Shown here: positions 8,645 to 17,348 of the stretch, one piece after another
How positions within the stretch are numbered: position 1 is the first letter of the stretch
Layout: each line of letters starts with the position of its first letter
Assembly: GCF_900103545.1 (NCBI RefSeq)
Contig: NZ_FNHH01000024.1
Location: 1-61,361, forward strand
DNA: 61,361 nucleotides
DNA from: Daejeonella rubra
GTDB lineage: Bacteria; Bacteroidota; Bacteroidia; Sphingobacteriales; Sphingobacteriaceae
Direction: 5' to 3'
Program-made: the position numbers and the translations under genes
The notes under the pieces: model-generated
Seen by the model: only the letters and a program-made list of their open reading frames with translations
Database searches by the model: none
What the model was told of the DNA's origin: nothing

Positions 8645-11600
8645 TTAAAATGTTAACTGAGCTCCAAAAATGATAGTCCGCGGTAAAGGGTAACCTCCTG
8701 ATCCGCCAATTCCAATACTTCCTGACTCAGGAGAATATAAGGTCGACTGGCTGAAATAGGTCAGGTTCTGTCCTGAAACAGATAAATTAATGTTCTGGCT
8801 TTTAATTTTGTTCGCCCATTTAGTTGGCAATGAATAAGTTACATTTACCTCTCTTAAAGCCAGATAATCTCCCTTTTTATAGAACATACTGGATTCTCTG
8901 AATGTGTTGTTTTTATACAGCTGATCAGCCCAGTAATAAGTTGGGAAAGTAGCATTTGTGTTCTCAGGAGTATAGGTATCAAATACATCATCTGTGGTAT
9001 TGAATGTTCCCTGTGCATTACTCAAGAACCATGATCTTGGTCCGTCATACTGAACAAATCCCAAAGCATAATCAAAGCGGGAATATAAAGCAAGGCTTTT
9101 CCATTTGAAATTAGCTCCAAAACCACCGATCCATTTTGGAACGGTACTTCCCATTTTAACCCTGTCGAAAGAGTTGATCGTTCCATCACCATTCACATCC
9201 TGCCATTTCACATCACCTAAGGCGATCGGGAAAACAGTTGCTTTCTGTGCTGTTGTCATTCCGCTATAAATACCCGGTCCTACTAAGACTTTTGCACCTA
9301 AAAGATCTCTTCTGTTTGCATCCGCATCAAGGTCGGCCTGTGTTCTGTAAAGATTCTGAGCAACATAAGCATAAGCAACATTCGGATCCTGACCTTGCTG
9401 AGTTCCACCCACAAATACCAATTGTCCGCTTTTCGGATCATATACTTCAAATCCACCAATACGGTTATTTAACAATCCATTTTCAGGAAGCTTTAAAACT
9501 TTATTAGTGTTATAAGCCATGTTTGCTGAAAAATTAATGGTCCAGTCGCGTTTGCGAAGCACATTATAATTCAGATCAACTTCAACACCTCTGTTTTGCA
9601 TACTACCATTATTTGTAGTTAATGAGGTAAAACCTGAAGTTGCAGGTAGTGTGAAGCTTGAAATCTTATCAGTTGTTTTACGATCATAATAGGCAACAGA
9701 AACATCAAGCCTGTCTAGTAAGCGTGATTCCAAACCAATTTCATAAGTAGCAGAACGCTCCCATAACAAATTAGGGAACGGTAAACCTCCTGCTAAATAT
9801 CCTATGCTACCATTGTATTTACCGGTAGAGTAAGAACCCTGCAAACCATACTGACTGATACCACTCACATTTCCATTCTCTCCGTAACTGGCTCTTAACT
9901 TTAATGAATTAACCACATTGCTGAAGCGTTTGAAGAAATCTTCCTTGTGAATATTCCATCCTGCAGAAATACCCGGGAAATTACCCCAGCGGTTGTTCAG
10001 CAATTTAGAGTATCCATCACGGCGGAAGGAAAGTGTTAAAAGGTATTTCTCATCAAAATCATAATTGGCACGGCTAAAGAATGATAAAATACTCTCTCTG
10101 TTATGATATGAATCAATCGCACGTCTGTCTTTATCGGAGTTTGTTAAGGCAAGATCCATGAAATCATCAGAAGGTGCACCAGAACCTGATGCTGAAAGGC
10201 CCTTAGCATAACTATCAAAGAATTCTGTTCCTGCCATTAGGTCGAAATGGTGTTTTTCAAGTAAAGTTGCTCTGTAGTTTAAAACCCCATTATAGGTTTG
10301 ATTGAGGCCGCGGCCGAAAGATGCACTGCTGGCACGGGTAACGTTTATATTTCCCGGACTGTTCAGGTAATCTTTGTTAAAGGATTCACTAAAACCTTCA
10401 TCATAGTACCAGTTTCCACTTGCCCTGAAACTCAGGTTAGGAAGAAAGTCAACCTTGAAAGCCTGTGATAAAGTGAATTTATTGCTGTTATTTCTTCTGA
10501 TCAATTTAGCATCATTCACCGCAGGATTACCATCTGAAAGATCCCTTCCTATCAATAATTCTCCTTTTTCATTAACACCTCTCATTGTTGGAGGAGCTCC
10601 TAAAGCACGGGTTAAATAGTTCCCTTCTCCTGAAGTGGCAGGGTCACGCCATTTTGCATCTGCAAAGTTCAAACTTGAAATCGATGTTAGCCATGGCTTT
10701 ACTTTATATTCACCGTTAAATACAAAGGTTAGTCGCTTATAAAAAGTATTGATTGGCATACCTGCTTCATCATATGCCCCTAAGCCTGCATAATATCTTC
10801 CTTTTTCATTACCACCTGTCATAGACACATTGTAATCCTGGGTTAATGCCTGATCACGCAAAGCATAATCCTTATAACTGAAATTATTAAAGATCAATTC
10901 TCTGCCGGTAACCGGATCGATCATTGTTTCCCAGCCATTCTGTAATTTTATTTTATTCACATCATCCAGGAACATGGTACTCCACACAGCATTTCCTGTT
11001 ACATTTCCATCTAAGAAATTACCGCTGGCATCCTTAAATAAGTTTCCGGTACCAAAAGGACCAGTGGAAGTCAACTGTGTTAATCTGCTGGGTTCATATA
11101 AACCTGAAGTTTGAATGGCCTTCCTCGACCAGTACAGGTAATCTCTTCCATTTAAAAAGTTGAATGGAATATTTAATTTATTGATGCCGGTTTTACCCTT
11201 AAAGGAGATATTCGAAACACCCTCTTTGCCCTTTTTAGTAGTAATTAAAATTACCCCGTTATTGGCTCTTGCACCATAAATTGCAGTAGCGGATGCATCC
11301 TTTAAAACCTCAATAGATTCGATATCATCCTGGTTTATATCACTAAAGCCTCCGCGAAGTAAACCGTCAACAATAACCAGGGGAGATCCACCGCCACCAT
11401 AAGTAGTTCCTCCACGTAAAACAATGTTAGGCACAGCACCCGGCCTTCCGGAAGTTTGCTGAACCCTTAAACCCGGGATGGTACCTGCCAGAGCTGAAGC
11501 TGGATTTGAACGAATGCCGGTCTCAAGAATCTTAGGATCCAATTTTGATACCGAACCGGTAATAGTCGATCTTTTTTGGGTTCCATATCCCAAAATAACT

Positions 11601-11926
11601 ATTTCATCTAAATGAGATACATCCATTCTTAATGATGTATTTACAATATCAGAAGTACCTACCCGAATCTCCTGATTTAAATATCCGACAAATCGGAACA
11701 CAAGGATATCGTTTGCTGAAGCCTCAATTGAGTAGGCTCCTTCTGCATTAGTTTGGCTAAGAGCAGATTTACCCTTAACCTGAATAGTAACACCTGGTAG
11801 AGGAAGTTTATCATCTTCAGAGATGACGCGACCTGTAATTCTACCGGTTTGAGCCTGTGCCACAGTAAACAGCAATAATGCAATTACCGAAAACAAGCAC
11901 CTTAATGAGGTATTTTTTGATTTCAT
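8645..11926 (-). CDS. susC: SusC/RagA TonB-dependent outer-membrane transporter
   Basis: This 1093-residue outer-membrane protein has a signal peptide ending at about residue 26 (VAQAQ). A carboxypeptidase-like regulatory domain (GRITGRVISEDD to GYLNQEIRV) and the SusC signature around VILGYGTQKR follow. Next comes a plug domain with a glycine-rich LRGGTTYGGGGSP segment and DVESIEVLKDASATAIYG-like motif, then a 22-strand barrel ending in an aromatic residue (GAQLTF). It imports the ligand captured by the partner SusD. It is the first gene of the nan operon, with an operator-like palindrome 17-43 nt before its ATG. Confidence 0.95.
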   Translation of the reverse strand: MKSKNTSLRCLFSVIALLLFTVAQAQTGRITGRVISEDDKLPLPGVTIQVKGKSALSQTNAEGAYSIEASANDILVFRFVGYLNQEIRVGTSDIVNTSLRMDVSHLDEIVILGYGTQKRSTITGSVSKLDPKILETGIRSNPASALAGTIPGLRVQQTSGRPGAVPNIVLRGGTTYGGGGSPLVIVDGLLRGGFSDINQDDIESIEVLKDASATAIYGARANNGVILITTKKGKEGVSNISFKGKTGINKLNIPFNFLNGRDYLYWSRKAIQTSGLYEPSRLTQLTSTGPFGTGNLFKDASGNFLDGNVTGNAVWSTMFLDDVNKIKLQNGWETMIDPVTGRELIFNNFSYKDYALRDQALTQDYNVSMTGGNEKGRYYAGLGAYDEAGMPINTFYKRLTFVFNGEYKVKPWLTSISSLNFADAKWRDPATSGEGNYLTRALGAPPTMRGVNEKGELLIGRDLSDGNPAVNDAKLIRRNNSNKFTLSQAFKVDFLPNLSFRASGNWYYDEGFSESFNKDYLNSPGNINVTRASSASFGRGLNQTYNGVLNYRATLLEKHHFDLMAGTEFFDSYAKGLSASGSGAPSDDFMDLALTNSDKDRRAIDSYHNRESILSFFSRANYDFDEKYLLTLSFRRDGYSKLLNNRWGNFPGISAGWNIHKEDFFKRFSNVVNSLKLRASYGENGNVSGISQYGLQGSYSTGKYNGSIGYLAGGLPFPNLLWERSATYEIGLESRLLDRLDVSVAYYDRKTTDKISSFTLPATSGFTSLTTNNGSMQNRGVEVDLNYNVLRKRDWTINFSANMAYNTNKVLKLPENGLLNNRIGGFEVYDPKSGQLVFVGGTQQGQDPNVAYAYVAQNLYRTQADLDADANRRDLLGAKVLVGPGIYSGMTTAQKATVFPIALGDVKWQDVNGDGTINSFDRVKMGSTVPKWIGGFGANFKWKSLALYSRFDYALGFVQYDGPRSWFLSNAQGTFNTTDDVFDTYTPENTNATFPTYYWADQLYKNNTFRESSMFYKKGDYLALREVNVTYSLPTKWANKIKSQNINLSVSGQNLTYFSQSTLYSPESGSIGIGGSGGYPLPRTIIFGAQLTF

Positions 11927-11942
11927 AATTCTTTAATTTAGT

Positions 11943-11969
11943 TTTGTATTATGTATGACATAATACAAA
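11943..11969. promoter_or_regulatory. 11-bp inverted repeat upstream of susC, probable GntR/FadR operator
   Basis: TTTGTATTATG (11943-11953) and its exact complement (11959-11969) flank TATGA. The centre reads GT-ATG-AC, matching the GT-N3-AC core seen in FadR-subfamily operators. It lies 17-43 nt before the susC start and about 115 nt before the divergent regulator gene. Binding by that regulator is inferred. Confidence 0.6.
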
Positions 11970-12037
11970 CTTGTTTTTTTAAATTTATATTTCCAAATTT
12001 TAGGGGAGATTTATTTTTGAGGAACTGAAATACGAAT

Positions 12038-12055
12038 ATCGTTTTAGAAAACGAT
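12038..12055. promoter_or_regulatory. 8-bp inverted repeat upstream of the GntR-type regulator
   Basis: ATCGTTTT and AAAACGAT flank a 2-nt spacer, a perfect palindrome ending 28 nt before the regulator ATG. Its half-sites differ from those of the susC-proximal palindrome. It may be an autoregulatory site or bind a second factor. Confidence 0.4.
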
Positions 12056-12083
12056 CCCGTTTAATTACTTTGCAGCACGAAAA

Positions 12084-12791
12084 ATGAAAAAAATAAATAC
12101 AGATAATAAGCTTCAAAAGATAGATACAACCTCATTGGTTGACCGGGTTGAGAAGAGTATTATTGAATTTCTGACAGAGAGGAACCTGAAGGTTGGCGAC
12201 TCCATTCCAAAAGAACTGGAGCTATCTTCTGCTCTTGGAGTTAGCCGCACCGTTATACGGGAAGCCTTGTCGCGTTTACGCATGATCGGCTTACTTGAAT
12301 CCAAAAAGAAAAAAGGATCTGTGATTACTAGTCCGGATCTGATATCGATCCTTGGAAAAAGTATGGATCCAAGACTTCTGGACGATGAAACTTTAAAAGA
12401 AATTTTTGAAATGCGTCTATCCTTAGAGATTGGAATGGCTGATTTCATTGTGGAGCGTGTTACTGAGGATGATATTAAGGAATTGCGTCAGATTGTAGCC
12501 AATGATCCTCCAAGATCTTTTGATACCATGTTTTTAATTGAAGAGGAGATCAAATTTCATGGAAAACTATATGAAATTACGAGGAATGAAACTTTGAAGA
12601 AATTTCAGAAACTCCTGCTCCCTGTATTTAATTATGTCCACCTGAGCGGGCTGCTCAAGAAACCAATGATCAATAAAAGATATGCTTCACATAAAGAACT
12701 GGTAGATGTAATAGAAACCAGGGATGCTGAGGCTTTCAGAAATGCGATGCGAAACCATCTTGAAAATCATTTTTCTAGATTATTTGGTTGA
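12084..12791 (+). CDS. GntR-family regulator, FadR (FCD) subfamily; probable regulator of the nan locus
   Basis: This 235-residue protein has an N-terminal winged helix (about residues 15-85, with ELSSALGVSRTVIREALSRL as recognition region) and an all-helical FCD ligand domain (about 95-230, with EMRLSLE and HKELVDVIE). E. coli NanR, which senses N-acetylneuraminate, is in the same subfamily. The gene is divergent from susC, with two palindromes in the 157-nt gap. A role as sialic-acid-responsive repressor follows from context. The ATG has only a weak upstream ribosome site. Confidence 0.88.
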   Translation: MKKINTDNKLQKIDTTSLVDRVEKSIIEFLTERNLKVGDSIPKELELSSALGVSRTVIREALSRLRMIGLLESKKKKGSVITSPDLISILGKSMDPRLLDDETLKEIFEMRLSLEIGMADFIVERVTEDDIKELRQIVANDPPRSFDTMFLIEEEIKFHGKLYEITRNETLKKFQKLLLPVFNYVHLSGLLKKPMINKRYASHKELVDVIETRDAEAFRNAMRNHLENHFSRLFG

Positions 12792-12928
12792 TATAAGACA
12801 ATTTTTACCTCATTAATACTTTTACACCTCTCCTGCATAGTGAATATCTCTAAAATTCACATGAAATAACCTGCTTTCTGTTAAAGTTCCCTGCAATTAT
12901 TTATATTTAGATATAACAACAGGTAACA

Positions 12929-13426
12929 ATGAAACGTAGAGAAATACTAAAAGGCTTATCCATTTTGCCATTAGCAGGAGTTGCAGGAAGCGCTATTGCT
13001 AATCAGGCAATGGAGGAAAAAGCAGAACCCGAAAAGCCGGCAGCTGAAGAATGGCTGCCAAAGAAAGAACTCGTTAAAACTCCCGCAGGATCCTGCCTGC
13101 GATCAGGTCATTTACTATTTATCGGAGGTATCGGAGGCTGGTATGCAAACCAGAGAGCCGAACCGGGAGATATTAAGGTCCAGATCCGCAGTGTTCTGAC
13201 CACCATGAAAGGAATTCTGGAAGGTGCCGGTTCTTCCATGTCTAACGTCCTGAAGATCCAGATGACTGTGGCCGAACCCAATAAAAACATTCCTGCATTG
13301 AATGAGGCATACAGTGAATTCTTTCCGGAAAATCCGCCTGTACGTTCCTACAGCGGATCCAAAACAAGTCAGATGGGTAGAGATGGCATCCTCTGTCAGG
13401 TCAGCTGCATTGCCTACGTAGATTGA
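12929..13426 (+). CDS. Exported RidA/YjgF-family protein (copy 1)
   Basis: This 165-residue protein has a leader with adjacent arginines (MKRREILKGLSILPLAG), which looks like a Tat signal. A short Glu/Pro/Ala linker follows, then a RidA-like domain (about 50-165). RidA enzymes deaminate reactive enamines/imines in the cytoplasm using an arginine near the C-terminus. Here an Arg is present in NPPVRSYSG, but the flanking residues differ from the archetype, so activity is uncertain. The neighbouring gene is a close paralogue 45 nt downstream. Confidence 0.82.
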   Translation: MKRREILKGLSILPLAGVAGSAIANQAMEEKAEPEKPAAEEWLPKKELVKTPAGSCLRSGHLLFIGGIGGWYANQRAEPGDIKVQIRSVLTTMKGILEGAGSSMSNVLKIQMTVAEPNKNIPALNEAYSEFFPENPPVRSYSGSKTSQMGRDGILCQVSCIAYVD

Positions 13427-13471
13427 AAAAATGAACCTTATTTTTAAATTAATACCTACAAAATTTATCAT

Positions 13472-14029
13472 ATGAATCGCAGAAATTTATTGAAAAGCCT
13501 TTCACTCCTTCCACTGGCAGGAGCTGCCGCAGCAATCCCTAATGAAGCCAATGCTCAGAAAAAATCTCAAAGAGATCAATGGACACCAAAAAAACAAGTG
13601 ATCCGCAAAAGTAATAGTGGTGGCAACACCAATCCTACAGTTGCTGCTCCCGCAACCGGAGCAAAACCTGCTGCGCCAGCACCTGTTCTTTCAGGATGTA
13701 TCCGCTCAGGCCACTTACTATTTGTTTCAGGAATCGGAGGATGGTATGCCGAAAGAAGAGCTGAACCTGGAGACATTAAAGTGCAGATCCAAAGTGCATT
13801 GACAACCATGAAGGAGGTATTGGAAGATGCAGGTTCATCCATGGCCAATGTATTAAAAGTCCATATGACCGTTGCCGAACCAAATAAAAATATTGCCCTG
13901 CTGAATGAAGGTTACCGCGGATTTTTCCCTGATCCACCACCGGTACGTTCCTACACTGGCTGCGGCGTCGACCAAATGGGTCGCGATGGTATACTGGTTC
14001 AGGTAGATTGCATTGCTTACGTAGATTAA
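13472..14029 (+). CDS. Exported RidA/YjgF-family protein (copy 2)
   Basis: This 185-residue paralogue of the preceding gene shares the twin-arginine leader (MNRRNLLKSLSLLPLAG), the CIRSGHLLFVSGIGGWYAERRAEP-type core and the QMGRDGIL...IAYVD C-terminus. It differs mainly by an Ala/Pro/Asn-rich insert between about residues 48 and 70. The two genes probably arose by tandem duplication and are likely co-transcribed, ending at the hairpin at 14048. Function outside the cytoplasm is unknown. Confidence 0.82.
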   Translation: MNRRNLLKSLSLLPLAGAAAAIPNEANAQKKSQRDQWTPKKQVIRKSNSGGNTNPTVAAPATGAKPAAPAPVLSGCIRSGHLLFVSGIGGWYAERRAEPGDIKVQIQSALTTMKEVLEDAGSSMANVLKVHMTVAEPNKNIALLNEGYRGFFPDPPPVRSYTGCGVDQMGRDGILVQVDCIAYVD

Positions 14030-14047
14030 AAATAGTATTGATATAGG

Positions 14048-14085
14048 CCCGGGTTAAAGATGTTCTGTCTTAAACCCGGGTTTTT
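14048..14085 (+). terminator. Rho-independent terminator after the RidA pair
   Basis: CCCGGGTT and AACCCGGG form the base of a 13-bp stem with one A-A mismatch and a short loop. TTTTT follows. It begins about 19 nt after the second RidA stop. Confidence 0.85.
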
Positions 14086-14170
14086 CATTTTTTCTATCCA
14101 TAACTGAATACTCAGGGTAAACAGAAACTGCCTGTTCAACATTGCATTCAAATACATTCAACAGAAATGG

Positions 14171-14178
14171 TAAATTTG
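14171..14178 (+). promoter_or_regulatory. TAnnTTTG -7 box upstream of the esterase gene
   Basis: TAAATTTG matches the Bacteroidota -7 consensus and lies 64 nt before the esterase ATG. No TTTG was found at the -33 spacing. Confidence 0.45.
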
Positions 14179-14242
14179 GTATCCGGAAAATACAAGAACA
14201 TCCATCCGGTAATACTCAATTTCATTTATAAAAACCCCTTTC

Positions 14243-15106
14243 ATGAGAATCCTGCTTTCCTTCATTTTGATAATTTCATCGGCCATCACATTTGCACAGT
14301 CAAAATCTGAAAGTAACAGCAAGCCATTTGTCCTGGGCCAGATCGATGAGATTCATTCTAAAGAACTGGGCGAAAAAAGGATCCTGAACATTTATCTTCC
14401 GGAAGGATACCAGGAAGACACTAAGGCCACCTATCCAGTGATCTACCTGCTGGATGGTTCGGCAGATGAAGATTTCATTCACGTTGCCGGACTCATACAG
14501 TTCAATAATTTTTCATGGATCGACCGTGTTCCAAAATCTATAATTGTAGGAATTGCCAATATCGACCGCAAAAGAGATTTCACCTATCCCACAACTATTG
14601 AAAAAGACCAGAAAAAATATCCTTCTTCCGGGAAATCCGATAAATTCATCGCTTTTATTGAGAAGGAATTACAACCCTATATCAATCAAAAATTCAGGAC
14701 GAATGATTCCAAAATGATTATCGGGCAATCATTTGGCGGACTATTAGCTACCGAAATCCTGCTAAAGAAACCGGCACTCTTTAATAAATATATCATCATG
14801 AGTCCGAGTTTATGGTGGGATAATGGCTCTCTGCTAAATATCACATCAGAAATTTTCAATGAAAATTTTCTCCAAAAGACAGACGTCTACATCGGAGTTG
14901 GAAAAGAAGGGCTTGCACCCAGCGACATACCACATGTGATGGAAGTGGATGCAAATCTGCTCTCAGAAAAAATAAAAGGTACAAAAAGTAAAAACGTTCA
15001 GGTTTACTTCGACTATTTACCACAGGAAGACCATGCCACGATCACGCATCAGGCAATTTTCAATGCACTCAGACTTTTATATCCGCTTAAACCGGCAGAA
15101 AATTAA
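14243..15106 (+). CDS. Secreted alpha/beta hydrolase, esterase D/Fes-like
   Basis: This 287-residue protein has a signal peptide ending near residue 18 (TFAQS). The fold is the esterase family of IroE/BesA-type siderophore esterases and related putative esterases. YLPEGY and VIYLLDGS are early strands, GQSFGG near residue 159 holds the nucleophile Ser, and His in EEDHATI-like EDHAT near 270 completes the triad. The substrate cannot be read from sequence. The next gene, an MFS transporter, lies 57 nt downstream on the same strand. Confidence 0.82.
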   Translation: MRILLSFILIISSAITFAQSKSESNSKPFVLGQIDEIHSKELGEKRILNIYLPEGYQEDTKATYPVIYLLDGSADEDFIHVAGLIQFNNFSWIDRVPKSIIVGIANIDRKRDFTYPTTIEKDQKKYPSSGKSDKFIAFIEKELQPYINQKFRTNDSKMIIGQSFGGLLATEILLKKPALFNKYIIMSPSLWWDNGSLLNITSEIFNENFLQKTDVYIGVGKEGLAPSDIPHVMEVDANLLSEKIKGTKSKNVQVYFDYLPQEDHATITHQAIFNALRLLYPLKPAEN

Positions 15107-15163
15107 TACCGGATAAAAGCCGGCCGTTCGGTTTTCCTAGTTCTAAATCGTATTCAAATAAAA

Positions 15164-16339
15164 ATGTTGAAATACATTAGCAAAACAGTTTGGATCCTTT
15201 CCTTTATCAGTTTGCTGACGGATACGGCAAGTGAAATGCTATACCCAATAATGCCGATCTATTTGAAGAGTATCGGCTTTTCAATTGTACTGATCGGAAT
15301 ACTGGAAGGCTTTGCTGAGGCTACTGCCGGACTAAGTAAAGGATATTTCGGAAAGCTTTCGGATTCATCCGGCAAGCGTGTCCCCTTCGTTCAGATCGGT
15401 TATGCTTTAAGTGCCATCTCAAAACCAATGATGGCCATTTTCATTTACCCCATCTGGATATTCTTTGCCCGAACAATTGATCGTTTTGGGAAAGGTATCC
15501 GAACAGGGGCAAGAGATGCCCTGCTTTCTGATGAAGCCAGCATATCAACAAAAGGAAAAGTCTTTGGTTTCCACCGTTCAATGGACACCCTGGGAGCAGT
15601 TTTGGGACCCTCACTAGGGCTGGTTTACTTATATTTTTATCCTCAGGACTATAAAACACTCTTTTTTATTGCGTTTATTCCCGGACTTCTGGCCGTTTTT
15701 GTTTCCATACTTTTAAAAGAATCAAAAATTAATCATGGTGATCAAAAGAGAACTGTACCGCTATTTTCATTCCTGAAGTATTGGAAAGAAAGTCCGGAAG
15801 CCTATCGGAAATTAGTAGTCGGACTACTTTTCTTCACTTTATTCAATAGTTCTGATGTCTTCCTGCTTTTGAAAGCAAAAGAATCCGGTCTGGAGGACAC
15901 CGCAGTGATCGGAATATATATTTTCTATAATCTTATCTATGCTTTATTTGCGTTTCCTCTGGGAATCCTTGCCGACAAACTAGGTATGAAACCAATTTTC
16001 ATTAGCGGACTACTAATTTTTGCAGCTGTATATTTTGGGATGTCGATAAGCACTGACCTTTATCTGTTCATTGCACTGTTCTTTTTTTATGGCATCTATG
16101 CATCAGCTACAGAAGGGATCTCCAAAGCATGGATAAGCAATATCACGTATAAAAAAGATACTGCTACTGCCATTGGAACTTATACAGGACTACAGAGTAT
16201 TTGTACCATGCTGGCGAGCTCACTAACCGGACTAATATGGTTTCAATTTGGGTCGAAGGCCGCATTTTTGCTAACTGCAACGGCAACTTTGTTAGTAGCC
16301 ATTTATTTTCTGAGGGTTCCAAAACCGGCGGCAGAATAA
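15164..16339 (+). CDS. MFS transporter
   Basis: This is a 391-residue, roughly 12-TM major facilitator. The MFS loop motif is recognisable as GKLSDSSGKRVP after TM2, and DRFGKGIRTGARDALLSDE follows TM4. The latter is typical of a subgroup of uncharacterised MFS proteins in Bacteroidota and Proteobacteria. It may be co-transcribed with the upstream esterase. The substrate is unknown. It converges on the isomerase operon, with only 32 nt between stops and no clear terminator. Confidence 0.85.
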   Translation: MLKYISKTVWILSFISLLTDTASEMLYPIMPIYLKSIGFSIVLIGILEGFAEATAGLSKGYFGKLSDSSGKRVPFVQIGYALSAISKPMMAIFIYPIWIFFARTIDRFGKGIRTGARDALLSDEASISTKGKVFGFHRSMDTLGAVLGPSLGLVYLYFYPQDYKTLFFIAFIPGLLAVFVSILLKESKINHGDQKRTVPLFSFLKYWKESPEAYRKLVVGLLFFTLFNSSDVFLLLKAKESGLEDTAVIGIYIFYNLIYALFAFPLGILADKLGMKPIFISGLLIFAAVYFGMSISTDLYLFIALFFFYGIYASATEGISKAWISNITYKKDTATAIGTYTGLQSICTMLASSLTGLIWFQFGSKAAFLLTATATLLVAIYFLRVPKPAAE

Positions 16340-16371
16340 ATATTCAGTATTAAATTTCTTATTACAACGTT

Positions 16372-17322
16372 TTATACACCAGCCTTTTGAAAAACTTCAA
16401 GTGTTTTTCTGAGCCCTGTTTCAGCTACTTTTTGCAGGTCGCCTTTCCAATATTCCGGATTATATATTTCCAGTGAAACACATCCTTTAAAACCAGTCCC
16501 TTTGAGATCTTTAAAGATCTGTTCCAGAGGCAAAATACCATCACCAGGATAGACCCGATGCTCATCATTAAGCTGTGCCAGTGCAGGAGATGCCGGAGCA
16601 TCATTGAACTGAAAAATAGCGATCATCTCACCTCTTAGCAGTTTGATGGCTTCAAAACCACCCTCACTAATATACATATGATAAACATCAGGAATGATCA
16701 TTGCATGGGGATGATTGGCATCCATGGCTATGCCTGCTGCCTGCCCCAAAGTTTTGACAGGAAAATATTTAACAAATACCAGTGCAGGGTATATTTTAAA
16801 TTCATTTATCCCGATTTCTATGATATCCCGGTAACGATCTGCAACCCACTTCTGACTGTAGTTTTCACCTACTGTGTTCGGAATTGTCTGGATGTGCTCT
16901 GCACCAATATCAGCCGCCATGCGCATCCGGTTACGGGTATCTTTAAGAGAACTTTCCCATAAATCTTTGGTAGGAGGCAAAGCATTCCAAAGTCCGATCA
17001 CACTGGGTACGAACAAACCAAGGTCTTTTATTTCTTTGCCCAGATCTTTCAGACTACCACCTTCCGCCTCAAACTTCTGCAATTCACCATCCCATGGTTC
17101 GATGGCGTCATAACCCGCTTTGGCTGCAATTTTAACCTTATCTTTTAAAGAGGCAGGCCTGATGGTAGCGGTATCCAGGCAAACCGGCCAGGGACTAAGC
17201 CCCTTCTGATACCTTTTTCCCGGCACTTCAATTTTTGGAGTCCCGGCAAGAGTAGATCCGGGTAAAGAACCTGCAGCAATACCTGCAGTTACCCCAAGGG
17301 TGATAAATTTTCTGCGCTCCAT
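16372..17322 (-). CDS. Exported sugar phosphate isomerase/epimerase-like TIM barrel
   Basis: This 316-residue protein starts with a twin-arginine-like leader (MERRKFITLGVTAG), and cleavage is likely after STLAG. The rest is an AP-endonuclease-2/xylose-isomerase-like TIM barrel: CLDTATIRP, AAKAGYDAIEPWDGE, HIQTIPNT, IIPDVYHMYISEGGFE, FQFNDAP and CVSLEIYNPEYWKG, with acidic and His metal ligands. Relatives include hydroxypyruvate isomerase and sugar epimerases. It is the last gene of an operon with an enolase paralogue (26 nt upstream), a kinase and a symporter. An exported barrel next to cytoplasmic enzymes is odd. The substrate is unknown. Confidence 0.82.
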   Translation of the reverse strand: MERRKFITLGVTAGIAAGSLPGSTLAGTPKIEVPGKRYQKGLSPWPVCLDTATIRPASLKDKVKIAAKAGYDAIEPWDGELQKFEAEGGSLKDLGKEIKDLGLFVPSVIGLWNALPPTKDLWESSLKDTRNRMRMAADIGAEHIQTIPNTVGENYSQKWVADRYRDIIEIGINEFKIYPALVFVKYFPVKTLGQAAGIAMDANHPHAMIIPDVYHMYISEGGFEAIKLLRGEMIAIFQFNDAPASPALAQLNDEHRVYPGDGILPLEQIFKDLKGTGFKGCVSLEIYNPEYWKGDLQKVAETGLRKTLEVFQKAGV

Positions 17323-17348
17323 TTTCGGTTGAATTAATTATTTAGGTT

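Noticed and set aside
14167..14307. A 46-codon ORF overlapping the esterase start
   Set aside because: It runs in another frame over the signal-peptide region and lacks conserved features.
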